The position numbers and the translations under genes are program-made. The notes below the pieces were generated by a model, which saw only the letters and a program-made list of their open reading frames with translations, was not told where the DNA came from and did no database searches. From Spongilla lacustris (Eukaryota; Porifera; Demospongiae; Spongillida; Spongillidae): DNA of 64,000 nt. Location: contig OX442416.1 of assembly GCA_949361645.1 (NCBI GenBank), positions 12,695,540 through 12,759,539 on the forward strand, in the 5' to 3' direction. Below, piece after piece: positions 32,817 through 44,419 of this stretch (positions within the stretch are counted from its first letter, which is position 1; each line of letters starts with the position of its first letter).

Positions 32817-33210
32817 TAGGAAGGGAATATAAAGTGCAGCGGTCAACAACGGTGGTTCCCCCGCCTACCCAGGGAGGGTGCGGGAGGGGGTACCCCTTCC
32901 GCCCAGCTAGGGGGTATGGGGGAGCGCAGCAAGCGCCCCCATGCGTCGGGGTCAGGGGCGGAGCCCCAAAAGTCTACACTTTTTGCCGCCTGGAGAAAAT
33001 GGTGGAGACATGTCCGAGTTCTACCCTGTTCGTTGCGAGCCTCGACCATCTTATAGCAACCTTCACAAAACGCGATATTGTGGATAAGTTGCCTTGTTGT
33101 CTGCACAGGGCAAAAGATACCTACGCGTCAGTGCTATTTGAAGCAATATTCGTAGATCAGGTGGTCACAGCAAAGGAGATCCGGTGGGGTGGGCACAGCA
33201 GAGATCAGGC
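32817..33210. mobile_element. Non-autonomous hAT-like fragment
   Basis: It carries the family hallmark seen in three other elements here: CAGCTAGGGGGTATGGGGGA followed by GCGC-hairpin and GGGGCGGAGCCCC. It starts near AGTAGCGTAGGAAGGGAATA and lies between two diverged copies of a host sequence (32365-32460 and 33218-33300). A second terminus was not defined. Confidence 0.45.
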
Positions 33211-33559
33211 ATGAATCGAACAATATGTTTCAGACTTGCGATCACAACGTCGCCAGGTTGAAGACATTATGTACCAACAAGATATTTAAAAATGCGTATA
33301 CACGGCCAGCTTTTTTACAATGAATCACAGACGTTAACGCTTGCGTAGCGTCTATACTAGTACGCGGGTGAATCACAAGTTTTCGGGAGCAGCTGTGCTA
33401 CGTCTCTTAAAATATCACGGGTGAATCATTATCAACCGCACCTGATTCATGTGTGAAATAGCTGATGAACACCCGTGAAATTCAAAGCTATACCGTAATC
33501 CTTATTTAGCGCGCTTCTAATGTTTTTTTATTCTTCGCTTTAAAATCATTTTTTTTTTT

Positions 33560-35300
33560 TAAATATTATTTGCAATGCAGTAAACATTATAACAATACAC
33601 AGACATGTTTCAAACGCAATGTGTTTTCAGTTACTCTCTGTCGTTTCATCCTGGTAGCAGAGAATCCACAACACACGTTGAGGTGCACTGATGTACCACT
33701 GAAACAGTCCAAACAATGGCTGTTGCACGGGTTGCCATGTGAGGATCCATATGGTGTACCATACAGTAGCGGGTGCTTTCACTTTCGAAGCAGCTCAGTA
33801 AGATCCTAACTCCATAAATCTATTATAGCACTATACATGTAATAAAGGACTCACTATTTGGTGGACTTACTGGAGATCCATGCAACTCTGTCTACGTAGA
33901 GCACAAAGTAACCGACATTAAGTTCAGCTGTCACTGTTGCTTTGTCACAGGTGACATGAGCTTGCAGTGGGAGGGAGAAGCAGCCTGCAATGAACATGTT
34001 CATCTATCGAAGTGGTGATAGACATCTCCCCAACTGGCAAGTTCCTGTGTTTGAAGCAATACAGATCCCAACTGAGTTGGCCTACATACACTGATCTAGG
34101 GTTGCAGAGCATTAGCATAATGTACCAGCACAGTGTTAAAAAAAATTGACTGGTCACCTTACGAAGTGTCCAGTGACATCACATGTAGATGGCCTTCCTG
34201 TCAGGAAATCCTGAACCTCTGATGACTGATATACCTGCATCACACCATCAGCACACCTGATGAGGAGACATTATTAAAATACACAAAATGAGAAAAATCA
34301 ATACTCACTTCATTTCTGATTGATTTAAATGACAGAAAAATCTATATGTGTCTTTGCTACATGTAGGAGCAAGTGTATCGGCATATATGTTAAGGCCTGA
34401 TCACACCATTACCTTTCAGTGTTGAGCCCTGATGCTCGACCAAACTGAAGCAGTGAAGGAAGGAGATGGAATCTGAACTTCTCCTTAACTTGGTTTATCC
34501 ACCACAGCTCACAAGACACACAGACTTCAACCTTGTTTGGTGTAAATCGCTTACAACACACAAGCTTGAACACACCTGTATAGATATGCATTCAGGCACA
34601 CGTATCAATGAGTAACATACCTTTTAAAGAGCCAATCACACCCACACTTCAGTTTCATTAGTAGGTGTTAAGATGCAATGCAAAGCCAGAGAAAGGAGAT
34701 GTGGAAATGAGTGCCAAAGCTTACTTGCATAGCTGTGGACCATCAGGGAACCAAGTAGATACTTGTTTGGGCCCAGAACTAGAGTGTGCAAGACCTCAAA
34801 ACGTCAATGAATCTGCATTGTGTAAACCAACCACTTACTGATGTGCATCCACAGCTAGCTCAAGCATTCGGTTTGGTTTGCAACTTGCTCCTAAAGTTCT
34901 GTGCCTGCTGCTCCATCTGCTCCTTCTTAGTTGGCAGAGATGGTATGAGCTAGAGTATCTGGCTTGGTCCTAGCTGAGATTGCAAATTCACTGAACATCA
35001 ACCTTGACATGAAAAGGACAATTGGGTAAGTGCAGTTTCAATATAAGAGTGGCGCTTACTGTGTAAGTCCTGCAATACATCACTGCTGGTGCTCAGAGCT
35101 GATTACATATTTCTGCTAACGAGGATTGTCATAAAGAAGACGGCTAGGCCTGCCTACAAGAGCAGGCTTCGGGTTCATCCTCTGGGGCCGGGCCAATATC
35201 TGAATTATCAGCATCAGGACATGCAGCAGGCGAACTGGCTGAACCACAATCGGTTGGCTGCACATCTGGCCGTGTGACAATACGGCTGTGCTGGTTTCTT
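33560..35300 (-). CDS. Unrecognised multi-exon minus-strand gene, possibly transposon-encoded
   Basis: Several stretches read as plausible exons on the minus strand: about 35275-35140 (RPDVQPTDCGSASS...EDEPEACSC, acidic and Cys-containing); about 34950-34870 (PTKKEQMEQQAQNFRSKLQT); 34577-34430 (GVFKLVCCKRFTPNKVEVCV then SCELWWINQVKEKFRFHLLP, with GT after the last codon); about 34259-34160 (CADGVMQVYQSSEVQDFLTG); 34157-33945; and 33925-33860 (ELNVGYFVLYVDRVAW). Regions just outside both ends (33300-33420 and 35560-35670) share motifs such as ACGTCT, ATATCAC and ATTCACAAGT in inverted arrangement, hinting at transposon ends. No family recognised. Confidence 0.35.
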
Positions 35301-36110
35301 CACCTATTATGATATACTGAAGGCATCGTGACGAGCCGCTTGCAGAAGACGCATATACCTGCTTCTGAACTCCAATTCAAGCTTGAAGGGCGCTCTTTAA
35401 CTTTCTCAAACAATTGCAATCGTGGTCACGTGATCAAACATGCTTTACATGAGCGGTTCAGAAACAATACCCAGCCGTGTATTCCTTGTGAATTCAAGTT
35501 AATTGTAATTAACAATGGATAAACAATTCCACGATCGACTCCAGGTGATTCACACCTGATATATACGGTCTGAATCCCAGCCTTTCGGAGATCACCCCTG
35601 CTACGTCTGTAATATCACAACCGTAACGCCCGAGATCGTATTATCTCGAGAGATTCACAAGTGTGTAGAACTGGTTGTGTAAATTGGCGACGCAGGAAGT
35701 ATTATCGAACAACATAGGCCACTAGGCCTGCAGGGATCATTGAATAGGGGGCTCCTCTGCCGATGAAAAATGCGCACGAGAGACGGCAAAAAGGTAGTGA
35801 AGGGTAGATCCGCTAGCCGAAAGCGCAGGGTGGTTGACAGAAGGTGTGCATAATTTAGAGCCAATACTAGAGTACGAAGTTAAAGTCAGATGGCCAAAAG
35901 GACTACGACGTAAGCTAGCGTAATATTGCCTTCTGATGTCGTCACCACTACAGGACATCGTGCAGTCTCACAATCAACAAGTGAGTTCCATACCAGTATA
36001 ATCCCTTTCCATAGCCTCCTGAGTAATGTTCCTTCCCTTAATGTTCCTTCCCTTATCCCATGTCCCTAATCCTCCTCCCCAGTCGTATATACCAAAATGA
36101 CATATTTCAG
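35300..36110. other. No gene recognised
   Basis: Short ORFs on both strands only, without domains. The first part may be the 5' end of the minus-strand unit at 33560-35300. Confidence 0.35.
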
Positions 36111-36113
36111 ACG

Positions 36114-36965
36114 AGTTGAGAGACTCTTATGGCAACATCAGGTGGGTGTGCCCTCTGTCACCTAAGAAGGTTTACATGTCTCCCACACAGTTGTGACCAT
36201 TTACCAACCTCTAGCAGCAGGGTAGGAATGCACATATGACACATGTACAGTTTAACTGTCGCTCTCATCTGCCTAGATCTACGTGTGTGTATATGTGTAT
36301 GCACTGCACATGGATGAATGAAAGGACACAGCTCTGATCACTATGGGAGGGACTTGGCCAGTGATCAGGCAGAGGAAACATGAGGATGTAGAAAGGGGAT
36401 TAGTGCCCTTGAGAACACGGTTAGTTGCTATGGGTATGTATGGTCATCCATCCTTCTCTCCTTTCTCCCATTCCTCCCCTCATTTTTTCTTCTCCCTACC
36501 TCCCGTGGACAAATCCCAGCTCTCCACACAGATGCAGAGCAGTTGATATACCAACCACCACTCTAATTAAATATAAGAGAGAAATCAGCAAAGGCTGGAG
36601 CGATTTGAAGGCGAAATAAATCTGGGCACTTGTATCATTGCTGCAACTACCTTATCCTTGCATTGGAATCAGGTTGGTACAAACATACTTTTATAAGTGA
36701 TTTTAGTACAGTGGACATTGGACTACATGTAGCTCAATGGCCATGCACGGCCTTGGTGCACCATCAACAGGGAAGTCCCCAGCAATGTTAGAGGACTCCT
36801 ATGGCAAAATCAGGTGGGTGTGCCGTCTGTCAACTCTGAAGGCTTACATGTCTCCCACCCAGATGTGACCATTAACCAACCTGGAGCGACAAGAAAGGTA
36901 TGCCCATGTGACACCGGTACAGTGTAACAGTACTGGGCTCTCATTTGCTTAGGCATCAAGGTGTT
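36114..36965. repeat. Pair of 170-bp direct repeats (36114-36280 and 36787-36965)
   Basis: Both begin GTTGAGAGACTCTTATGGCA / GTTAGAGGACTCCTATGGCA. Both continue through CAAAATCAGGTGGGTGTGCC, TTACATGTCTCCCAC, TGTGACCATTAACCAACCT and ACAGT(T/G)TAAC, at about 80 percent identity by eye. The spacer between them has no recognised gene. Confidence 0.65.
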
Positions 36966-37388
36966 CGTGCAGTTTTCATTGGTACTCTCAGCAGTGCGGA
37001 ATAGCATATAGCGTATTGCTTGGGTTTGTTATGCTCATTGACCAAGTGGTAGCGCACCATCACATCAGACATGTTTGATCATTCGGGGGACAACATAGAA
37101 TGTAAGACGTATGAAGTAGTTATTATTGTTTTGACTAATTCTTATCTCTTAGATGCTGTATGGAATTTTGATAGCTGAATTTAGTTGCAAGATGGTGCTG
37201 TGGTGTACCTTGCTTTGTGGACGAGTACGACTACCACACCTACTTAGAGCGCCAGGAAATAACTTCCTTTTGAACACAACTGGAGGACACATACATGTAC
37301 CATTTGTACTATGTAATGCATCAAGACAAAAATAACCTCTTCCATATAAGGAAAACCACCATATGAATTACATTATTATAGTTTCTAT

Positions 37389-37517
37389 CACTGCAAGTAG
37401 ACTATGGTTATACGCACTAAGAAACCATGTATAACTTTGGTATAAGCGCACATAATTTGATTATGTGCACTTATACCAAAGTTATACATTGTGTATAACC
37501 ATAGTCTACTTGCAGTG
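37389..37517. mobile_element. 129-bp foldback element with CACTG ends
   Basis: Arms of about 55 bp start CACTGCAAGTAGACTATGGT and meet at a TAATTTGATTA-like loop. It is flanked by TAT on both sides (a 3-bp duplication). CACTG termini and 3-bp flanks suggest mobilisation by a CACTA/EnSpm transposase. A single related arm occurs at about 53297-53340. Confidence 0.65.
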
Positions 37518-37974
37518 TATGGAAGAGAATTTCAAGTTACGTTAGTGTATGTTATCATTCTGACCCAAAGCCGTTGGACAATCTGATTTAAGCTGTTACG
37601 ACAGCCTCGGACAGTCGACTTGTCTACATACCTTGTAACAGATTGTTCACAATCCTGCATACCATATATGATAACATATATGGTGGGTATATGGGTACAG
37701 TCTGGGTCAATAAATAGAATTTGGCTGTGTAGCTTACGAGATAGCTCCTGTCCCTTCCAAGCGAGTAGTACTAGTATACAGAGCAACAGGATTACTAATT
37801 ACGGTATAATGCTGGGCAAGCTTGAATTAAGGCCTTACGTTCAACCACATAGACGTCTTGGTCACTGGGGCTTCATCCCGGTAGCATACATATAGATACC
37901 CATTTTTTTTTTAGGGGCTTATACGTGCACGTATATCTATCGTACTAGTACTAACCTGCAGGGTCCATTCCTTC

Positions 37975-38105
37975 CAAGAACAGGATGTTCTGCTTCTTGA
38001 GGCCTGGGGTTGTGTCAATACGCGGTCCAGCAAACCATTCAACACACTGATAGTAGCGTTCCGCTAGCAACTGAGTGCCAGTAGTAGCCTCCCTGCTTCA
38101 AACCT
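37975..38105 (-). CDS. Possible isolated exon, product unrecognised
   Basis: The minus strand reads TTGTQLLAERYYQCVEWFAG, then PRIDTTPGLKKQNILFLEGM and DPA, ending at a GTTAGT donor-like site. It is protein-like with no stop, but no neighbouring exon or family is identified. The ORF at 37786-37532 on the same strand may or may not belong. Confidence 0.3.
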
Positions 38106-38289
38106 ACTCAGAACAGTTTCATTTTCATCTCTAGAGGAAAAGGACCATTGCAGGTGTAATTTGTGCCGAGAGTATCTAAGAGGTCGATCGCCATTATGAT
38201 TATAAGAACATGTGATCGAATGTGATCAGTTTTTTAACTTAGTGTTATTAACTTCAGACTGTGAAACGCAAGTCAGTGCTAGTGGTATT

Positions 38290-38796
38290 CAGGGGCGGAT
38301 ACAGGATTTTGTGTTAGGGGGGGCATATAGGGATGGGAATGGGGGCGTGCCCCTCCGAACTTTGCCACGGTGTCTGGGAAAGCGCAGTGAGCACCATCAT
38401 CTCCGCCCCAAAACCCTAGCCACTGGTGTTTTTTTTGTTTTTTTTTTTGCACTTTTGGAAGTTATAAAACAGGTATTCACAGATACAAATGATTAAAGAT
38501 ACCTATAACAGTCACACTTCACAAATAGGGTTAATTAGAAGCATCCTCCGAGGGTATTTTCGACTATAGCTGTCAATGATAGCAATCATAGCATCAATAT
38601 TATTTTCAATATCTTTGTGAAATCTCAAAGAGGAACTAGCCCTTTCCACTCCACTTGATGTTACAGAGGTCAATAGCAGTAGCTTAATGATAGTTGTAAT
38701 ATTTGGGAACATGGTAGGGGATGCATTTCTGTCTACTATGGTTGTGACAAGAGAGTTTGGTTTAACAGGGGACATATGGAGAAATGGCCCATACAT
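38290..38796 (-). pseudogene. hAT transposon end with C-terminal dimerisation domain remnant
   Basis: A terminus CAGGGGCGGATACAGGATTT begins at 38290, then poly-G and the usual hairpin region. At 38796-38512 the minus strand encodes FPNITTIIKLLLLTSVTSSG followed by VERASSSLRFHK. This corresponds to the hAT C-terminal domain (the FPN, L-L-x-x-P-V, ER-F-S, L-K pattern), with some key positions replaced. The rest of the element to the right was not found. Confidence 0.6.
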
Positions 38797-38799
38797 AGG

Positions 38800-39250
38800 C
38801 GGTCATCTTGCTTTATATTTCAAATTGAATTTTAAACACGTGTATAATTTACAATAAATCGGACTGATTGTCAATCTGTACTTTATAAGATTATCCCATG
38901 AACCATTCGTAAACTAAAATCAAGACAAGAAATTAATTTCTACCGCGCTCATACACGAAGTAGCATTACGTATACTTTGCGTCATCTTTATAATTATGTC
39001 GGGCTGTAACTAGTATAACTATCGTTAACTCAAAGAATTATAGTTGTAACTATACACAAACCTATCGGCTTGCGTCACTGGAGATGTGGAGCGCATCAAT
39101 TAGGCATGCAGGGCGGCCCTTCATGATTTCATATTCCGAGACGCAGGTGTTTTGGTGAGTATACTAGGTGAATTTAGTAGGGTAGCGTAGGGTATGTTCG
39201 GTAGTGGATGTGCAGAACATGTTCAGGCATATCTTCGATGCAGTAAAGGA
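38800..39250. other. No gene recognised
   Basis: AT-rich spacer between the hAT remnant and the 20-bp minisatellite. Contains a CTGTAACTAGTATAACTATCG palindrome-like patch. Confidence 0.4.
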
Positions 39251-39257
39251 GGAGATA

Positions 39258-40632
39258 TGGCCTTCTCCCTGTACTGTTGGCCATCTCTTATACTGGTGGC
39301 CTATTGGCTTTCTGCCTATGCGGTTGGCCTTCTCCCTATACTACCCCCATAATGGTGGGTTTCTTATACTGCAGTAGCCTTTTTCCTATACTTCTCCCTT
39401 GTTTGTTGGCCACCGTTGGCTTTCTCCCTATACTGTTGGCCTTCTCCCTATACCGTTGGCCTTCTCCCTATACTGTTGGCCTTCTCCCTATACTGTTGGC
39501 TTTCACCATGTACATGTACATGTACATGTACATGTACATGTACTGTTTACTTTCTCCCTACATGTATACTGTTGGCCTTCTCCCTATTCTGTTTACATTC
39601 TCCCTATACTGTTGGCCTTCTCTTTATACTGTTGGCCTTCTCCCTATGCTGTTTACATTCTCCCTATACTGTTGGCCTTCTCCCTATGCTGTTTACATTC
39701 TCCCTATACTGTTGGCTTTCTCCCTATACTGTTGGCCTTCTTTCCTATACTGTTGGCTTTCTCCCTGTACTTTTGGCCATCTCCCTATATTGTTGGCCTT
39801 CTCCCTATACTGTTGGCCTTCTCCCTATACTGTTGGCCTTCTCCCTATACTGTTGGCCTTCTCCCTATACTGTTGGCCTTCTCCCTATATACTGTTGGAT
39901 TTCTCCCTATACTGTTGGCCTTCTTTCCTATACTGTTGGCTTTCTCCCTATACTGCTGGCCTTCTCCCTATTCTGTTGGATTTCACTCTACATGTACATA
40001 CATGTATACTTCTAGCCATCTACCTACATGTACACTGTAGTTGGCCTTTTCTTTATACTGTTGGCCTTCTCCCTATACTGTTGGCCTTCTCCCTATACTG
40101 TTGGCCTTCTCCCTATACTGTTGGCCTTCTCCCTATACTGTTGGCCTTCTCCCTATACTGTTGGCCTTCTCCCTATACTGTTGGCTATCTCCCTATACTG
40201 TTGGATTTCTCCCTTTACTGTTGGCCTTCTCCCTACATGTATACTTTGGGCCTTGAACTCCCTATACTGTTGGCCTTCACTCTGCATGTACATGTGTACT
40301 TTTGGCCATCTTGCTAGTTGGCCTTTTCCTTATACTGTTGGCCTTCTCCCTATACTGTTGGCCTTCTCCCTATACTGTTGGCCTTCTCCCTATACTGTTG
40401 GCCTTCTCTCTATACTGTTGGCTATCTCCCTATACTGTTGGCCTTCTTCCTATACTGTTGGCCTTCTCCCTATACTGTTGGCCTTCTCCCTATACTGTTG
40501 GCCTTCTTCCTATATCGTTGGCCTTCTCCCTATACTGTTGGCCTTCTCCCTATACTGTTGGCCTTCTCCCTATACTGTTGGCCTTCTCCCTATACTGTTG
40601 GCCTTCTTTCTATACTGTTGGCCTTCTCCCTT
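39258..40632. repeat. 20-bp minisatellite (CTGTTGGCCTTCTCCCTATA)n, array 1
   Basis: About 65 units, mostly 20 bp, with variants (TTTCTCC, CATCTCC, CTTTACATTC). The array is interrupted near 39505-39545 by ACATGTAC repeats and near 40245-40320 by a block that begins a larger duplication. The long ORFs it produces (Leu-Tyr-Cys-Trp-Pro-Ser repeats in all three frames) follow from the stop-free unit and are not genes. Confidence 0.95.
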
Positions 40633-40874
40633 ACATGTACATGTACATGTACATTGTACATGTACATGCAGTTTTAAAACCTTGCAGGTTGTAATGCATT
40701 CCAATATTAATATTGTACTTCAGACTTTTTTTTTAGTGAGTACACTGCATGATTGTAGCATGGTGCATTGTAATGTATGTACACTGTAGATTTGACATCC
40801 TCATGAACCCTCTCTCATCTCCCTCTCCACTCTAATCCCACTCCTTCCCCCTTCCCTTACAATTTAGTGAACAG

Positions 40875-41020
40875 AGGACTATCCTGGGATTAACCAGCGT
40901 GCCTTGCTTGAGCTGTTCCACATCACTGAAGAGTGCAGTGATGACTGGCAGTACACTGTTGTGGCTTCAGCACACAGAGAAGATGGAAGGAACTGTATGC
41001 CGGGAGTGTCACAAGTCCAG
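40875..41020 (+). pseudogene. Kinesin-14 (KIFC3-like) motor-domain exon, copy A
   Basis: After an acceptor-like ACAG, the frame reads DYPGINQRALLELFHITEEC, then SDDWQYTVVASA. This matches the kinesin-14 motor motif (PGINQRAL-x-x-LF, then DW-Y-I-x-V-S) that follows the P-loop region. The next expected residues (EIYNE) are replaced by HREDGRN, and the exon ends at CAG|GTGTGT. No P-loop (GQTGSGKT) exon is in the window, so this is a fragment of a gene or a pseudogene. Confidence 0.55.
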
Positions 41021-41421
41021 GTGTGTGTTGGTATCCAAATGGTTTACTGATGTATACATGTACATTGTATGTAATGGCCTTCTCCTTATACATGTACATG
41101 TGCATGTACTGTTGGCATTCTGTTGGCCTACTCCCTATAAGTTTACTGTTGGCACTATTGGCTTTCTCCTATACTGTTGGCCTTCACCCATACATGTACA
41201 TGGCACAAGGGCACACACAACCATTGTCCTGGCTAAATGAATGCATCTTGTGAGCTGTGTACTGTCACCTTCATTTTGATTGGCAGATAGCTGTGCAGTA
41301 AACCAGCTATAGAGTGGACAGGGAACCCCGCAGCAGATGGGTATGGAGTAGATACTGCAGTGGAGTGAACGTATGGCAGATACAGTGTAGGTTGGATTTC
41401 AAGGAGCTACATGTACTTGCG

Positions 41422-41423
<2 letters not shown>

Positions 41424-41497
<74 letters not shown>
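41424..41497. repeat. (TG)n microsatellite in copy A
   Basis: Uninterrupted GT dinucleotides; its counterpart in copy B is 43880-43949. Confidence 0.95.
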
Positions 41498-41499
<2 letters not shown>

Positions 41500-42632
41500 A
41501 GATTAGCTTTGCATGTGAGTTTCTAAGGCTTAAGAAGGTTGACATTTGATGCTGTGGTTTTAGTTCTGTTTGTGTGTGCTTAAAGGTTAGGTTTGGAGCT
41601 ACATGTACATTATAATGGACTACTTGTACTTGTGAGGGAGGGGCTTGTACCATCTGGTGTGTTTGTGTGAGTTTATTTGTGTGAGTGTATTTGTGTGTGA
41701 GCGCCTACTGTTGGCCTTTGCCATATCCCTGTACATGTACATAACTTCTACTGTATGTTGGCCTTGGTTCCTGACCTCTACATGTACATGTACCACAAAA
41801 CCCACAAGTGCAGTCCAATGTTTACACAACCATTGTCTTGGATTAAATGAATACAATCAAATCATCTTGTGAGCTGTGTACACTTTGATTGGCTGATAGC
41901 AATGCACCTACATACATGTATGGCAGATACATGTACATGTACAGTATACTTTGGGCCTTGAACTCCCTATACTGTTGGCCTTCACTCTGCATGTACATGT
42001 ATACTTTTGGCCATCTCCCTAGTTGGCCTTCTCCTTATACTGTTGGCCTTCTCCCTATACTGTTGGCCTTCTCCCTATACTGTTGGCCTTCTCCCTATAC
42101 TGTTGGCCTTCTCCCTATACTGTTGGCCTTCTCCCTATACTGTTGGCCTTCTCCCTATACTGTTGGCCTTCTCCCTATACTGTTGGCCTTCTCCCTATAC
42201 TGTTGGCCTTCTCCCTATACTGTTGGCCTTCTCCCTATACTGTTGGCCTTCTCCCTATACTGTTGGCCTTCTCCCTATACTGTTGGCCTTCTCCCTATAC
42301 TGTTGGCCTTCTCCCTATACTGTTGGCCTTCTCCCTATACTGTTGGCCTTCTTTCTATACTGTTGGCCTTCTCCCTTACATGTACATGTACATCATGTAC
42401 ATTGTACATGTACATGCAGTTTTAAAACCTTGCAGGTTGTAATGCATTCCAATATTAATATTGTACTTCAAACTTTTTTTTTTAGTGAGCACACTGCATG
42501 ACTGTAGCATGGTGCATTGTAATGCACTATTTACATGTACACTGTAGATTTGACATCCTCATGAACCCTCTCTCATCTCCCTCTCCACTCTAATCTCACC
42601 CTTTCCCCCTTCCCTTACAATGTAGTGAACAG

Positions 42633-42801
42633 AGGACTACCCTGGGATTAACCAGCGTGCCTTGCTTGAGTTGTTCCACATCACTGAAGAGTGCAGTGAT
42701 GACTGGCAGTACACTGTTGTGGCTTCAGCACACAGAGAAGATGGAAGGAACTATATGCCAGGAGTGTCTAAAGTCCAGGTGACCTGCCAGAAGCCATACA
42801 G
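42633..42801 (+). pseudogene. Kinesin-14 (KIFC3-like) motor-domain exon, copy B
   Basis: Second copy, with the same DYPGINQRALLELFHITEEC block and downstream VASAHREDGRNYMPGVSKVQ, extended by VTCQKPYR to a CAG|GTGTGT end. The few differences from copy A include C to Y and Q to K. A possible further kinesin-like piece is at 45000-45168. Confidence 0.55.
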
Positions 42802-42968
42802 GTGTGTGTTGGTATCCAAATGGTTTACTGATGTATACATGTTTGTAATGGCCTTCTCCTTATACATGTACATGTACTGTTGGCACTATTGGCTTTCTCC
42901 TATACTGTTGGCCTTCATCCATACATGTACATGGCACAAGGGCTGCACACACAGCCATTGTCCTGGCT

Positions 42969-43034
42969 CAGGCCCGTAGGCTGGTCGGGAGACGGGGGGG
43001 TTCGGGAAAGTAATAAGGTGCAACTGATTAAGAG

Positions 43035-43091
<57 letters not shown>

Positions 43092-43679
43092 AGGTCCCCT
43101 CCCTCCCAGCTAGGGGGTATGGGGGAGCGCTGTAAGCTCCCCCATTGGGGTCTGGGGCAGAGCCCCTGCCGCTTTGCAACTTTTGCAATTTTTAAGCCAC
43201 AAAACATAGCATATTGCATAGAAACATGCTAAAAATATAGATAGCCCAGTTTGTGTTCTCGTTCAATAATGAGGTCTGGCTTGCGAGTTTACGAGTCTAT
43301 AACGGCTGGCATACACGGGACAACTTCCGGGCTATTTGTGGCATGCAACTTAAATACTATGCATGGGTAAAAGTTCCGCAATTTTGATGGTTTGCTACCC
43401 TATTCATTTAATTTGAGTTGCATGGACCTGTGCACACTATATCACGAACCCTCCTCCAGTTCCGCCCTCCTGTTCCGCCGCTGCTGTTTGTTGTGGGCGG
43501 GCAGTAGGCGCCCCATTTAGAATGGATGTCCCGCAGTTGGTATGCTTAGTAAGTGTTATCTCACGCTCGTGGTACATGTATATAGAAGTAATGAATAAAT
43601 TATTTTGATGGCAAGCGGAACTAGTTTGGAGGAGCGGAGGGGGGGGGGGGGGGGCGACCAAACCCACCGACCCGGCCTG
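42969..43679. mobile_element. 711-bp non-autonomous element with empty site in copy A
   Basis: The ends are CAGGCCCGTAGG and, inverted, CAGGCCGGGTCGG. Copy A at 41228-41242 shows the uninterrupted sequence GTCCTGGCTAAATG. Comparing the two gives a 5-bp target duplication TGGCT (42964-42968 and 43680-43684). The interior contains a G run of about 60 (43037-43090), the CTAGGGGGTATGGGGGAGCG hairpin family block and a G17 run near the right end. The terminal sequence resembles hAT-type elements, although 5 bp is shorter than the usual 8. Confidence 0.85.
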
Positions 43680-43887
43680 TGGCTAAATGAATGCATCTTG
43701 TGAGCTGTGTACTGTCACCTTCATTTTGATTTGCAGATAGCTGTGCAGTAAACCAGCTATAGAGTGGACAGGGAACCCCGCAGCAGATGGGTATGGAGTA
43801 GATACTGCAGTGGAGTGAACGTATGGCAGATACAGTGTAGGTTGGATTTCAAGGAGCTACATGTACTTGCGAGGGAGGTATGTGTGT

Positions 43888-43951
<64 letters not shown>

Positions 43952-44419
43952 GATTAGCTTTGCATGTGAGTTTCTAAGGATTAAGAGGGTTGACATTTGA
44001 TGCTGTGGTTTTAGTTCTGTTTGTGTGTGCTTAAAGGTTAGGTTTGCAGCTACATGTACATTATAATAGACTTGTGAGGGAGGGGCTTGTACCATCTGGT
44101 GTGTTTGTGTGAGTGTATTTGTGTGTGAGCGCCTACTGTTGGCCTTTGCCATATCCCTGTACATAACTTCTCCTACTGTTACATGTGTATGTTGGCCTTG
44201 GTTCCTGACCTCTACATGTACATGTACCACAAAACCCACAAGTGCAGTCCAATGTTTACACAACCATTGTCTTGGATTAAATGAATACAATCAAATCATC
44301 TTGTGAGCTGTGTACACTTTGATTGGCTGATAGCAATGCATGACGTTTGAGTGGACAGTAGACACTGCAGTGGAGTTGAACCTACATACATGTATGGCAG
44401 ATACATGTACATGTAGGTT

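Larger units (their letters stand above)
40244..41948. repeat. Tandem segmental duplication, copy A
   Basis: A 1.7-kb unit starting ACTTTGGGCCTTGAACTCCC. It contains 20-bp minisatellite, a non-coding block, a kinesin-like exon (40875-41020), a (TG)n tract (41424-41497) and ends before the same start sequence at 41949. Copy B follows immediately. Confidence 0.85.
41949..44415. repeat. Tandem segmental duplication, copy B (with hAT insertion)
   Basis: Repeats copy A in order, with 20-bp minisatellite (42015-42374, 16-18 nearly identical units), a kinesin-like exon (42633-42801) and a (TG)n tract (43880-43949), plus a private 711-bp element at 42969-43679. A third, partial and diverged repeat of its last part follows at about 44350-44800. 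Confidence 0.85.

Noticed and set aside
39277..40789. ORFs of 200-346 aa made of Leu-Tyr-Cys-Trp-Pro-Ser repeats
   Set aside because: Translation of the 20-bp minisatellite; all three forward frames are open and the same peptide repeats appear in each.
41314..41526. Val-Cys repeat ORF
   Set aside because: Translation of a TG microsatellite.
42886..43219. Poly-Gly or poly-Pro ORFs
   Set aside because: Translation of a G homopolymer within a MITE.
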